NCBI GenBank assembly: GCA_014729145.1
Contig: WJKL01000046.1
Coordinates: 1-5,210 of the forward strand
Direction: 5' to 3'
From: Candidatus Woesearchaeota archaeon
GTDB lineage: Archaea > Nanobdellota > Nanobdellia > Woesearchaeales > WJKL01
Length of the DNA stretch: 5,210 nt
Part shown: one piece after another, positions 1-4,850 of the stretch
How positions within the stretch are numbered: the stretch's first letter is position 1
How the letters are laid out: each line of letters starts with the position of its first letter
The notes under the pieces: generated by a model
The model's input: only the letters and a program-made list of their open reading frames with translations
Told to the model about the DNA's origin: nothing
Database searches by the model: none
Made by a program: the position numbers and the translations under genes

Positions 1-201
1 GTTGGTGGAACAGGGGATATTCTTGCAGGAATCACCGCAGGGCTTATAGCCCAGAGCAATGATCTTTTTAATTCAGCAGTAAACGCAGCAAAACTAAATG
101 GAAAAATAGGGGATTATTTGCTGAAGAAAAAAGGCATAGGCTTTACTGCTTCTGACATGATCGAGTTGATTCCAGAAATAAAAAATAAGTTAAAAATATA
201 A
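1..201 (+). CDS. nnrD: NAD(P)H-hydrate dehydratase, C-terminal end (partial, 5' end outside window)
   Basis: Frame 1 is open from the left edge to the TAA at 199-201, giving the last 66 residues. They begin VGGTGDILAGITAGLIAQ. The GTGD-[IV]-L-AG-I motif is the signature of the YjeF C-terminal/ribokinase-like domain. It contains the catalytic Asp and the anion-hole glycines of the ADP- or ATP-dependent (S)-NAD(P)H-hydrate dehydratase. The enzyme repairs hydrated NADH and NADPH in the cytoplasm. In many organisms an epimerase domain is fused at the N-terminus; that part would lie outside this window, so it cannot be judged here. The last 12 bases overlap the 3' end of the convergent small gene. 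Family identification is firm; the exact domain architecture is unknown. Confidence 0.88.
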   Translation, partial: VGGTGDILAGITAGLIAQSNDLFNSAVNAAKLNGKIGDYLLKKKGIGFTASDMIELIPEIKNKLKI

Positions 202-402
202 TCCAAGATTAGAAAGGAGATTATAGATTCTCGGAAAATTACTCTGCATATACGCTCCAAGCCTTTCTGATCTGCTGTATCTAAAAACTTCATCTTCAAG
301 ACTGCCTCCATAATATACACTAAGGTTTATGTTTGGTTTGCTGTCTATATTTTTTTCTGTTGCTGCTTTATTCATTAGATCTGACAAAGACTTTCTTTTC
401 AT
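190..402 (-). CDS. Small hypothetical protein, 70 aa
   Basis: I do not recognise this family. The frame could be extended upstream to an ATG at 471, but I chose the ATG at 402-400. It has a GTGAT Shine-Dalgarno-like site (416-412, minus strand) nine bases upstream, and the longer version would run through the shared promoter. The product begins MKRKSLSDLMNKAATEKN, has no membrane segment, and is charged in its first half. Its C-terminus is richer in aromatics and leucine (YNLLSNLGLYF). It ends inside the last codons of the convergent dehydratase gene, an overlap of 12 bases. It is divergent from the ribbon-helix-helix gene and could use the same TATA element on the other strand. It may be a conserved small archaeal protein or a lineage-specific gene. 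Evidence that it is expressed is only the start context and the otherwise empty region. Confidence 0.5.
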   Translation of the reverse strand: MKRKSLSDLMNKAATEKNIDSKPNINLSVYYGGSLEDEVFRYSRSERLGAYMQSNFPRIYNLLSNLGLYF

Positions 403-411
403 AAAATTATT

Positions 412-416
412 ATCAC
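412..416 (-). promoter_or_regulatory. Shine-Dalgarno-like site of the 70-aa gene
   Basis: On the minus strand GTGAT lies nine bases before the ATG at 402. It matches part of the archaeal anti-SD complement GGAGGTGAT. It favours the short start over the ATG at 471. Confidence 0.4.
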
Positions 417-443
417 TTTTTAATATAAAAATCTTACTAAAAC

Positions 444-458
444 AAAAAAGTTTATATA
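444..458. promoter_or_regulatory. Divergent promoter: shared TATA element
   Basis: TTTATATA at 451-458 is preceded on the plus strand by the A-rich BRE-like stretch AAAAAAG. It would place a start site near 478-483, giving a leader of about 10-15 bases or nearly leaderless mRNA for the ribbon-helix-helix gene at 493. Read on the minus strand the same bases give TATATAAA. That would place a start near 427, about 25 bases before the ATG at 402 and upstream of its SD-like site. The plus-strand BRE is the better one. Bidirectional use is inference from geometry. Confidence 0.6.
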
Positions 459-460
459 CT

Positions 461-490
461 TGTACGTACATATACGTTTATATACGTTTA
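461..490. repeat. Three tandem 10-bp operator-like repeats (TACGT core)
   Basis: The 30 bases are three consecutive 10-mers: TGTACGTACA (461-470, a perfect palindrome), then TATACGTTTA twice (471-480 and 481-490, identical). TACGT recurs at 463, 473 and 483, exactly one helical turn apart. The array begins two bases after the TATA element and ends two bases before the ATG at 493, so it covers the expected transcription start. Ribbon-helix-helix dimers of the MetJ/CopG/Arc class typically bind such short, near-symmetrical, tandem sites cooperatively, and the adjacent gene encodes such a protein. The array is seen directly; its role as an autoregulatory operator is inferred. Confidence 0.68.
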
Positions 491-492
491 AA

Positions 493-636
493 ATGGTAAA
501 AGCAGGCAATGCCAAGTTTACTATATCTGTAAATAAAAGAATAAAAGAAGAATTTAAAAAGTATTGCGAGAAAGAAGGCTTAAAACCAGGAAAGCAGATT
601 GAAAAATATATGAAAAGTGTGGTGATGAACATATGA
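493..636 (+). CDS. Ribbon-helix-helix (CopG/Arc/MetJ-like) transcriptional regulator, 47 aa
   Basis: This short gene begins at the first in-frame ATG after the promoter. No start codon lies in frame further upstream within the promoter. The product has the layout of a minimal ribbon-helix-helix DNA-binding domain. A basic N-terminus leads into a beta-strand (KFTISVNKRI, about residues 8-17). Helix A follows (KEEFKKYCEKEG, 18-29), then the turn LKPG and helix B (KQIEKYMKSVVM, 34-45). The alternating residues of the strand would contact the major groove in a dimer. There is no added ligand-binding domain, so any sensing would have to come from elsewhere. No SD precedes it, fitting a leaderless or short-leader transcript from the TATA at 451. 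Its TGA (634-636) overlaps the ATG of the antiporter (633-635) as ATGA, and its last codons contain the antiporter's SD, so the two are translationally coupled. It probably represses its own operon through the 461-490 repeats. The fold assignment is by pattern. Confidence 0.75.
   Translation: MVKAGNAKFTISVNKRIKEEFKKYCEKEGLKPGKQIEKYMKSVVMNI
621..626 (+). promoter_or_regulatory. Strong Shine-Dalgarno for the antiporter, inside the regulator gene
   Basis: GGTGAT, a six-base match to the archaeal anti-SD complement, lies six bases before the ATG at 633. It fixes that start and shows translation is coupled to the end of the upstream regulator. Confidence 0.75.
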
Positions 637-2339
637 TTGACCAAGCATTTATAGAATTAAGTATAATCGTTTCTTTAGTGGTTGTTGTTGCAGCTATTAT
701 GAAGCTGATGAAGCAGCCACTTATCATAGGATATATCATAACAGGAATATTGGCAGGACCTTATGTTTTTGATATTGTCTCTTCAATTAATACTATCTCC
801 ACATTTTCGCATGTTGGAATAGCCTTGCTTCTTTTCATGGTAGGTCTAAACCTAAATCCAAAGATAATAAAGGATGTAGGAAAAGTCTCTTTGATAACAG
901 GACTTGGACAAGTGATATTTACATCTTTGATAGGTTATCTCATACTCAAGCTTCTCGGGTTTTCTACAATAATATCAATATATGTTGCTGTTGCTCTGAC
1001 ATTCAGTAGCACGATTATAATAACAAAATTATTGTCTGACAAGGGAGACATGGAAACACTTTACGGAAAGATATCAGTTGGGTTCCTGATAGTGCAGGAT
1101 ATTGTTGTGATCATTATACTCATGATAATATCTACAATTCCAACAGGGACAAATTTTGTTGATATTGCTGTAAGCTCTTTCCTAAAAGGAATTGGAATTG
1201 TAGCATTGCTGATATTAATAAGTATTTATGGGGTACCCAGGATTACAAAAAGCATTGCAAGATCTCAGGAGTTTCTTCTGCTTTTTGCGCTTGGATGGTG
1301 CCTTATCCTTTCATCTCTTTTTTATTATCTTAATTTTTCAATGGAAATCGGAGCCCTGCTTGCAGGAATAACCTTGGCAGCTTCCCCTTACAAGTATGAG
1401 ATAAGCGCTAAAATGAAGCCTTTAAGAGACTTCTTTATCATACTTTTCTTTATACTCCTTGGATCTCAGATGGTCTTTGTAGATATAAGCAGATATGTCT
1501 ATCCTATAATCATACTTTCTTTGTTCATACTTATCGGAAATCCTCTGATAGTTATGATCCTTATGGGATCTTTGAAATATACAAAGAGAAACAGCTTTCT
1601 TGCAGGACTGACTGTAGCCCAGATAAGTGAATTTTCATTGATATTAATCGCGCTTGGAGTTGGTATTGGACATCTGTCAAATGAGATTCTGTCTTTTGTA
1701 ACAGTTATAGGGCTGATCACAATAACAGGCTCTACCTATCTTATCTTATATTCAAATAAAATATACCATGTCCTTTCAAAATATTTAAGCATATTTGAAA
1801 GAAAAGGAGAAAAGGTAGACCAGCATAAATACCACAAAGAGAAAAATTATGATATAATCCTTTTTGGATATGATCATATAGGTAGAGATCTAATTTCATC
1901 TTTTAAAAAAATGAAGAAAAATTTCCTTGTCGTTGACTATGATCCTGAAGTAGTTGTTGAGCTGGCAAAAAAAAGGATAGACTGCAGATACATTGATATA
2001 GGGGACTATGAGGCCCTTAACGAATTGGACTTCTCTGATGTAAAGATGGTAATATCAACAATATCCAATACAGAGACAAACCTTATGCTTATAACAAAGA
2101 TAAGAGAGTTAAACAAGAAAGCAATTATAATTGTTCTTTCTGAACAAATTGATGAATCTATTGAGCTTTATAAAGCAGGAGCTACTTATGTCCTTATGCC
2201 TCAATTTTTGGGAGGCCACCATACATCTACTATGATAGAAAGACATGGACTGAACATTGACAAGTTCTTAAAAGAAAAGGTAACTCATATGTCTTACCTG
2301 AAAAAACAGGAAAGAAACCATAAAACCAGAAGAAAATAA
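633..2339 (+). CDS. CPA2-family monovalent cation:proton antiporter (KefB/KefC type) with RCK_N domain
   Basis: The protein has 568 residues: a membrane domain of about a dozen hydrophobic segments (about 1-380), a short charged linker (about 388-405), and a cytoplasmic RCK_N/TrkA-N domain (about 406-545). CPA2 features are visible: LLLFMVGLNLNPK (66-77), LTFSSTIIITKLLSDKGD (122-139) and IVQDIVV (153-159). The Gln-Asp pair at 155-156 is the KefC-type form of the ion-binding site, which in characterised members goes with electroneutral K+ (or Na+)/H+ exchange. The Rossmann part shows FGYDHIG (411-417, glycine loop) and FLVVDYDPE (431-439), with an acidic residue after beta-2, expected to bind NAD(H) or a nucleotide. 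No RCK_C domain follows, only a basic tail. The likely job is cation efflux and pH or osmotic homeostasis in the cell membrane, gated by the nucleotide state. The ion cannot be told from sequence. The upstream coupled regulator suggests expression control. Confidence 0.9.
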   Translation: MIDQAFIELSIIVSLVVVVAAIMKLMKQPLIIGYIITGILAGPYVFDIVSSINTISTFSHVGIALLLFMVGLNLNPKIIKDVGKVSLITGLGQVIFTSLIGYLILKLLGFSTIISIYVAVALTFSSTIIITKLLSDKGDMETLYGKISVGFLIVQDIVVIIILMIISTIPTGTNFVDIAVSSFLKGIGIVALLILISIYGVPRITKSIARSQEFLLLFALGWCLILSSLFYYLNFSMEIGALLAGITLAASPYKYEISAKMKPLRDFFIILFFILLGSQMVFVDISRYVYPIIILSLFILIGNPLIVMILMGSLKYTKRNSFLAGLTVAQISEFSLILIALGVGIGHLSNEILSFVTVIGLITITGSTYLILYSNKIYHVLSKYLSIFERKGEKVDQHKYHKEKNYDIILFGYDHIGRDLISSFKKMKKNFLVVDYDPEVVVELAKKRIDCRYIDIGDYEALNELDFSDVKMVISTISNTETNLMLITKIRELNKKAIIIVLSEQIDESIELYKAGATYVLMPQFLGGHHTSTMIERHGLNIDKFLKEKVTHMSYLKKQERNHKTRRK

Positions 2340-2376
2340 AGCTTAAGCACAAACATCCAAAAAAAAGAAGGCATAA

Positions 2377-2637
2377 ATGAACAAAAAAAGAAGATTAAGA
2401 AAAAAAGCAAAAGCACTAGAACCCATAATCAGGATAGGAAAATCAGGCCTGACTGAAAATTTAATCAAAGAGATCAGACGCCAGCTGAAAAAAAGAAAGC
2501 TTATCAAAATAAAGCTTCTTAGATCAGCAGAAGAAAGAGAAAACAGGAAAAAGTTTGCAGAAGAGATTGCAGAGAAAACAGGCTCTGAATTAGTTCACCA
2601 TGTTGGATTTGTTGTTGTATTGCATAAAAAGCAATAA
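2377..2637 (+). CDS. yhbY: YhbY-like CRM-domain RNA-binding protein
   Basis: The 86-residue product is a single CRM (CRS1-YhbY) domain of normal family length. A very basic N-terminus (KKRRLRKKAKAL) leads to PIIRIGKSGLTENLIKEI, with the GxxG loop G21-K-S-G24 that contacts RNA. After it come an alpha/beta core (LIKIKLLRS) and the usual ending, a beta-strand in GFVVVLHKK. Bacterial YhbY associates with pre-50S particles, and archaeal members are thought to act in ribosome assembly or RNA folding. It starts 37 bases after the antiporter stop without a convincing TATA box, so it may be read from the same transcript. A weak purine stretch (AGAAGG) precedes the ATG. Functional coupling to the antiporter is not suggested; it is more likely a passenger of a compact genome. 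Confidence 0.9.
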   Translation: MNKKRRLRKKAKALEPIIRIGKSGLTENLIKEIRRQLKKRKLIKIKLLRSAEERENRKKFAEEIAEKTGSELVHHVGFVVVLHKKQ

Positions 2638-2640
2638 ACT

Positions 2641-2650
2641 TTTTATAAAT
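2641..2650 (+). promoter_or_regulatory. TATA box for the HAD gene (leaderless)
   Basis: TTTTATAAAT is centred about 24 bases before the ATG at 2670, preceded by A-rich BRE-like sequence that overlaps the end of the CRM-protein gene. This geometry predicts a transcript starting at or beside the start codon. No SD is present, which agrees. Confidence 0.6.
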
Positions 2651-2669
2651 ATCATAATTCTATATTGAA

Positions 2670-3320
2670 ATGAAAAACTTATTTGTATGGGATTTTCACG
2701 GAGTTCTTGAAAAAGACAATGAATTTGCTGTCAAAGAGGTTGTAAACAATGTTCTTCCTATCTTTGGGATTGATAGAAAAGCCACTGTTAAGGAATGCCT
2801 TGACCTCTACGGAAAAAAATGGGCTGATTATTACAGATATTTTGCACCTGACAAGGATGAAGATACCATCCATAATATGGTGGAAAAAGCAGTTGAATAC
2901 AGTGTAGGAAAAAAAGTAGCTTCAAAATATATCAAGCCCATGGATCATGCCCATGCTGTGTTAAAACAGATAGAAGACGCAGGCCATATGAACATCATAA
3001 TGTCAAACTCAAATCCTGGTGCACTGGATTATTTCCTTGATTCAGTTGACATGAGCAGTATATTCAGATATAAATATGCTGCTGACAGGCACAGAAAAAA
3101 TTCTCATGAAAAAAATTCAAAAGAGCTCTGGCTTAACAGATTTCTTGAAAAAAAAAGTGATTTTCAAAAGATAGTTGTTATTGACGATTCTCCTGCAGGC
3201 ATAGAGATGGGCAGAAAGCTAGGTGCAGTGACATATCATTTCAACAGATATGATTCTCATCCTAAATCAGGTGCAGACTATAAGATTTCAGACTTAAGAG
3301 AAATTCTAAAAGAGATATGA
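2670..3320 (+). CDS. HAD-superfamily hydrolase with Asp-Phe-His motif I
   Basis: The 216-residue length fits small phosphoglycolate phosphatase-like HAD enzymes. Motif I is FVWDFHGVLE: nucleophile D8 is present, but the second Asp of DxD is His10. A helical cap insert (C1 type) probably covers about residues 15-85. Motif II is IIMSNSNPG with S112, motif III probably one of the lysines in the stretch 143-151, and motif IV is VVIDDSPAGIEMG with D172 and D173 for Mg2+. The fold and phosphoryl-transfer machinery are therefore complete except for the D-to-H change at the general acid/base position. The substrate is unknown; a phosphate monoester such as a sugar phosphate or nucleotide is the default guess. 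It has its own TATA box and appears leaderless. Its TGA directly abuts the stop of the convergent rpl10e gene. Confidence 0.85.
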   Translation: MKNLFVWDFHGVLEKDNEFAVKEVVNNVLPIFGIDRKATVKECLDLYGKKWADYYRYFAPDKDEDTIHNMVEKAVEYSVGKKVASKYIKPMDHAHAVLKQIEDAGHMNIIMSNSNPGALDYFLDSVDMSSIFRYKYAADRHRKNSHEKNSKELWLNRFLEKKSDFQKIVVIDDSPAGIEMGRKLGAVTYHFNRYDSHPKSGADYKISDLREILKEI

Positions 3321-3851
3321 TTATTTTTTGGGGTTTTCTTCAATCTCAATATGAGTAGAACAAGGCAATTTATACCCTGCTCTCTTCAAAGCTTTCTTTG
3401 CCAATCCCAGGTTTGACTTGTTGACCTTTATAAGAAATAATGTCTGTCCTTTCTTTATCCTTGCAGCAGAACTTATCGGATTTCCAAATGAATGCTTCAT
3501 TCCAGTACTCATCCTGTCTGCTCCTGCTCCTGCTGCCAGTGGATTCTCTCTAAGAATATGGAATGGGTAAGGTTTTATCCTAAGGAAATATCCTCCTTTT
3601 CCCAGCTCCTCTTCCAACAGCCTGTTGCTTGTCATCCTTGCAGACTCAAATGCGTTGTGCCTTATCTGGCATGCATCTTTAGATATCAATTTAAGTACAT
3701 GACTAAAGTTTCTTCTGGGATTTCCCATATCAAACCTTACAATATTATTATGAGGCGTTGCCTTGATAAAAGACTTTTCTCTAAATTTACTGATTCTAGT
3801 GTAAGGTCTTTCTAATCTTCTATATGCACAAAATTTTCTTATTCTTGCCAT
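3321..3851 (-). CDS. rpl10e: Large-subunit ribosomal protein L10e (uL16)
   Basis: The 176-residue protein is the archaeal/eukaryotic form of uL16, at normal length. It binds 23S rRNA near the peptidyl-transferase centre and the A-site tRNA elbow region. Visible signatures are RRLERPYTR (11-19), the IVRFDMGN segment (37-44), HNAFESARMTSNRLLE (65-80), FLRIKPYPFHILREN (89-103), and the long AAGAGADRMSTGMKHSFGNP loop (106-125) followed by AARIKKGQ (129-136). The N-terminus RKFCAYRR is the variant I associate with DPANN archaea. The start at 3851 is leaderless with respect to the TATA box about 27 bases upstream. It converges on the HAD gene with no bases between the two stop codons, so the two transcripts must overlap in their 3' ends. 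Confidence 0.95.
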   Translation of the reverse strand: MARIRKFCAYRRLERPYTRISKFREKSFIKATPHNNIVRFDMGNPRRNFSHVLKLISKDACQIRHNAFESARMTSNRLLEEELGKGGYFLRIKPYPFHILRENPLAAGAGADRMSTGMKHSFGNPISSAARIKKGQTLFLIKVNKSNLGLAKKALKRAGYKLPCSTHIEIEENPKK

Positions 3852-3873
3852 AATAAACTAAAATTAAAAGCCC

Positions 3874-3889
3874 CTTTAAAAAGGTTTCG
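3874..3889 (-). promoter_or_regulatory. BRE/TATA promoter of rpl10e (leaderless)
   Basis: On the minus strand CGAAAC (3889-3884) is a good BRE and CTTTTTAAAG (3883-3874) a TATA-type box, centred 27 bases before the ATG at 3851. This predicts initiation at the start codon. The box sits inside a near-palindrome, CCTTTTTAAAGG. Confidence 0.65.
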
Positions 3890-3939
3890 CTGCTAAATAA
3901 AAACAGCTTAGAGCTTATAGAAACCTTTGTATCACAAAG
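3880..3939. repeat. Inverted repeats upstream of rpl10e
   Basis: AAAGGTTTC (3880-3888) and GAAACCTTT (3920-3928) are perfect 9-base inverted arms separated by 31 bases. A smaller pair, GCTG (3889-3892) and CAGC (3904-3907), lies within. A further tight dyad, CTTTGT-ATC-ACAAAG, covers 3925-3939. The left arm coincides with the BRE and TATA of rpl10e on the minus strand. The 187-bp gap 3852-4038 holds these elements and the two promoters; I see no gene in it. The purpose could be a protein-binding site or an RNA hairpin. Confidence 0.4.
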
Positions 3940-3980
3940 TATTCAAAAGCCAAATAATTACTGTTGCAATTATCGATACA

Positions 3981-3988
3981 TTTATAAA
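3981..3988 (+). promoter_or_regulatory. TATA box for the surface-protein gene group
   Basis: TTTATAAA would place the start site near 4008-4012, leaving a leader of about 30 bases that includes the SD at 4027. The alternative AT tract ATTATATATT at 4011-4020 would start transcription at the ATG and make the SD useless, so it is less likely. Confidence 0.5.
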
Positions 3989-4026
3989 CATATATTCTAA
4001 AATAAGCAGTATTATATATTTTTAAA

Positions 4027-4032
4027 GAGGTG
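4027..4032 (+). promoter_or_regulatory. Strong Shine-Dalgarno (GAGGTG)
   Basis: GAGGTG lies six bases before the ATG at 4039, an ideal match to the archaeal anti-SD complement. It fixes the start of the surface-protein gene and shows a leadered mRNA, unlike the leaderless genes nearby. Confidence 0.75.
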
Positions 4033-4038
4033 TAAGAT

Positions 4039-4590
4039 ATGAAAATATTCAATACAGGAAAGCCTGGAAAAAGGGCTTCACTAAACCTTTCTATTAATGC
4101 TATTGTTATTGTTGTATTGGCGATGACTTTGCTGGGTCTTGGCTTAGGATTTATCAAAAGCCAGATAGGAGAAATATCAGGAACCACTACAGAGGTCCAG
4201 GAGCAGGTTAGGGAACAGATTATCGGACAGCTAAGTACAACTGGGGAAAAAATCTATTTTCCAAGAGAACAAATATTCAGCAAAGGAGAAAGAGAAACTA
4301 TAGCTCTTGGTGTTCAAAATACAGGAGGAAAAACATTATATTTTAAAATTAATGTTTCATTTGATGAAGGAAACAGTGATGAGGGGTATGATAAATTTGA
4401 TTTAAGATGGCAGAAAGAATGTAAAGCATTATCTCCAGCTGAAGCACAGACATATGGGATTAATATCAATGCTCCAAACATTCCTGGAACCTATGCTTTA
4501 GAAGCAAAAGTCATAGGATACAATGGAAGCGATTGTGGCGAAATAGAAAGTATATATGCCAGCAAATTATCATTCATAACTGTAGGATAA
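4039..4590 (+). CDS. Pilin-like membrane-anchored surface protein, 183 aa
   Basis: A short basic head (TGKPGKRASLNLS, 6-18) precedes one hydrophobic helix (about 19-39). After it come a polar, Glu/Gln-rich stalk (about 44-66, EVQEQVREQIIGQL) and an outer domain rich in predicted beta strands (about 70-183). This is the layout of archaeal class III signal peptide (type IV pilin-like) proteins: the head could be cut by a PibD/FlaK-type peptidase near KR-A. A plain N-terminal membrane anchor is the alternative. The outer domain (GERETIALGVQNTGGKTLYFKINVS, then NIPGTYALEAKV) looks Ig-like. It has two cysteines, C128 and C166, which could form a disulfide outside the cell, and N-glycosylation sequons NVS (105) and NGS (162). 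The gene at 4851 is a paralogue: head, helix, stalk and the GE-LGV-N core align. The substrate or assembly formed is unknown. Confidence 0.65.
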   Translation: MKIFNTGKPGKRASLNLSINAIVIVVLAMTLLGLGLGFIKSQIGEISGTTTEVQEQVREQIIGQLSTTGEKIYFPREQIFSKGERETIALGVQNTGGKTLYFKINVSFDEGNSDEGYDKFDLRWQKECKALSPAEAQTYGININAPNIPGTYALEAKVIGYNGSDCGEIESIYASKLSFITVG

Positions 4591-4596
4591 GGTGAT
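4591..4596 (+). promoter_or_regulatory. Shine-Dalgarno that decides the start at 4601
   Basis: GGTGAT directly follows the TAA of the upstream gene and lies four bases before the ATG at 4601. A GTG at 4592 in the same frame is part of this SD and should not be taken as the start. Confidence 0.7.
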
Positions 4597-4600
4597 AAAA

Positions 4601-4813
4601 ATGAAAAAAAGAATGACTGATCAGCAGGAATTTGAAATCATGAAGTTAGTTTTGGATAAATTCTTATGGCTTGGTTTTGGTATCATTGCATTTGGCGTAT
4701 ATAAGATGATAGCTCAGTCAATTGCAAATGGACTTTACTATGTGATAATCGGAGCAGCTCTTCTTATACTGTTCACTATATTGATTATCAAGGAATACGA
4801 AGTCATAACATAA
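4601..4813 (+). CDS. Small two-helix membrane protein, 70 aa
   Basis: I do not recognise a family. The product has a charged head (MKKRMTDQQEFEIMK), two hydrophobic segments (about residues 20-38 and 44-63) joined by a short loop, and an acidic/basic tail (IKEYEVIT). The loop is too short to form a domain, so a helical hairpin in the membrane is expected. The frame can be extended to GTG at 4592, but that codon is inside the SD, so ATG 4601 is preferred. The gene begins 10 bases after the stop of the pilin-like gene and is almost certainly co-transcribed with it. It lies between two paralogous surface proteins, so it may help their insertion, stability or assembly; this is inference from position. 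Confidence 0.7.
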   Translation: MKKRMTDQQEFEIMKLVLDKFLWLGFGIIAFGVYKMIAQSIANGLYYVIIGAALLILFTILIIKEYEVIT

Positions 4814-4829
4814 TTTTTTATTTTTTTTA
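4811..4829 (+). terminator. T-tract terminator after the small membrane-protein gene
   Basis: Starting within the TAA stop, runs of six and eight T with one intervening A form a strong archaeal-type oligo-T termination signal without a hairpin. It may end part of the transcripts before the downstream paralogue. The same AT-rich stretch could contribute a promoter for the gene at 4851. Confidence 0.5.
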
Positions 4830-4840
4830 TTCAATATCTA

Positions 4841-4844
4841 GGTG
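4841..4844 (+). promoter_or_regulatory. Shine-Dalgarno-like site (GGTG)
   Basis: GGTG in the context TAGGTGCAATAA lies six bases before the ATG at 4851 and supports that start. Confidence 0.5.
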
Positions 4845-4850
4845 CAATAA

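Noticed and set aside
403..471. Longer start for the 70-aa minus-strand gene at ATG 471
   Set aside because: The extension would translate the shared promoter region and lacks an SD; the ATG at 402 has a GTGAT site nine bases upstream.
461..490. Three short repeats as a minimal CRISPR or plasmid iteron array
   Set aside because: The units are only 10 bp, directly abutting without spacers, and three in number; position and neighbour fit an operator better.
420..644. 74-codon minus-strand open frame across the regulator gene and promoter
   Set aside because: It is antisense to the ribbon-helix-helix gene, whose reading frame has a clear fold pattern and an ATGA overlap with the antiporter.
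2341..2348. Palindrome GCTTAAGC after the antiporter stop
   Set aside because: Eight bases only, single copy, no T-tract following; expected by chance.
3492..3815. 107-codon plus-strand open frame antisense to rpl10e
   Set aside because: It is a cysteine/serine-rich shadow of the conserved ribosomal protein gene, with no SD or TATA support.
3915..4187. 90-codon minus-strand open frame over the spacer and the start of the surface-protein gene
   Set aside because: It overlaps the promoter, SD and membrane-helix codons of the better supported gene at 4039, and its sequence has no recognisable character.
4367..4397. TGATGA motifs resembling C boxes of C/D guide RNAs
   Set aside because: They lie in coding sequence for Asp-Glu pairs and no D box (CTGA) with proper spacing and terminal stem was found.
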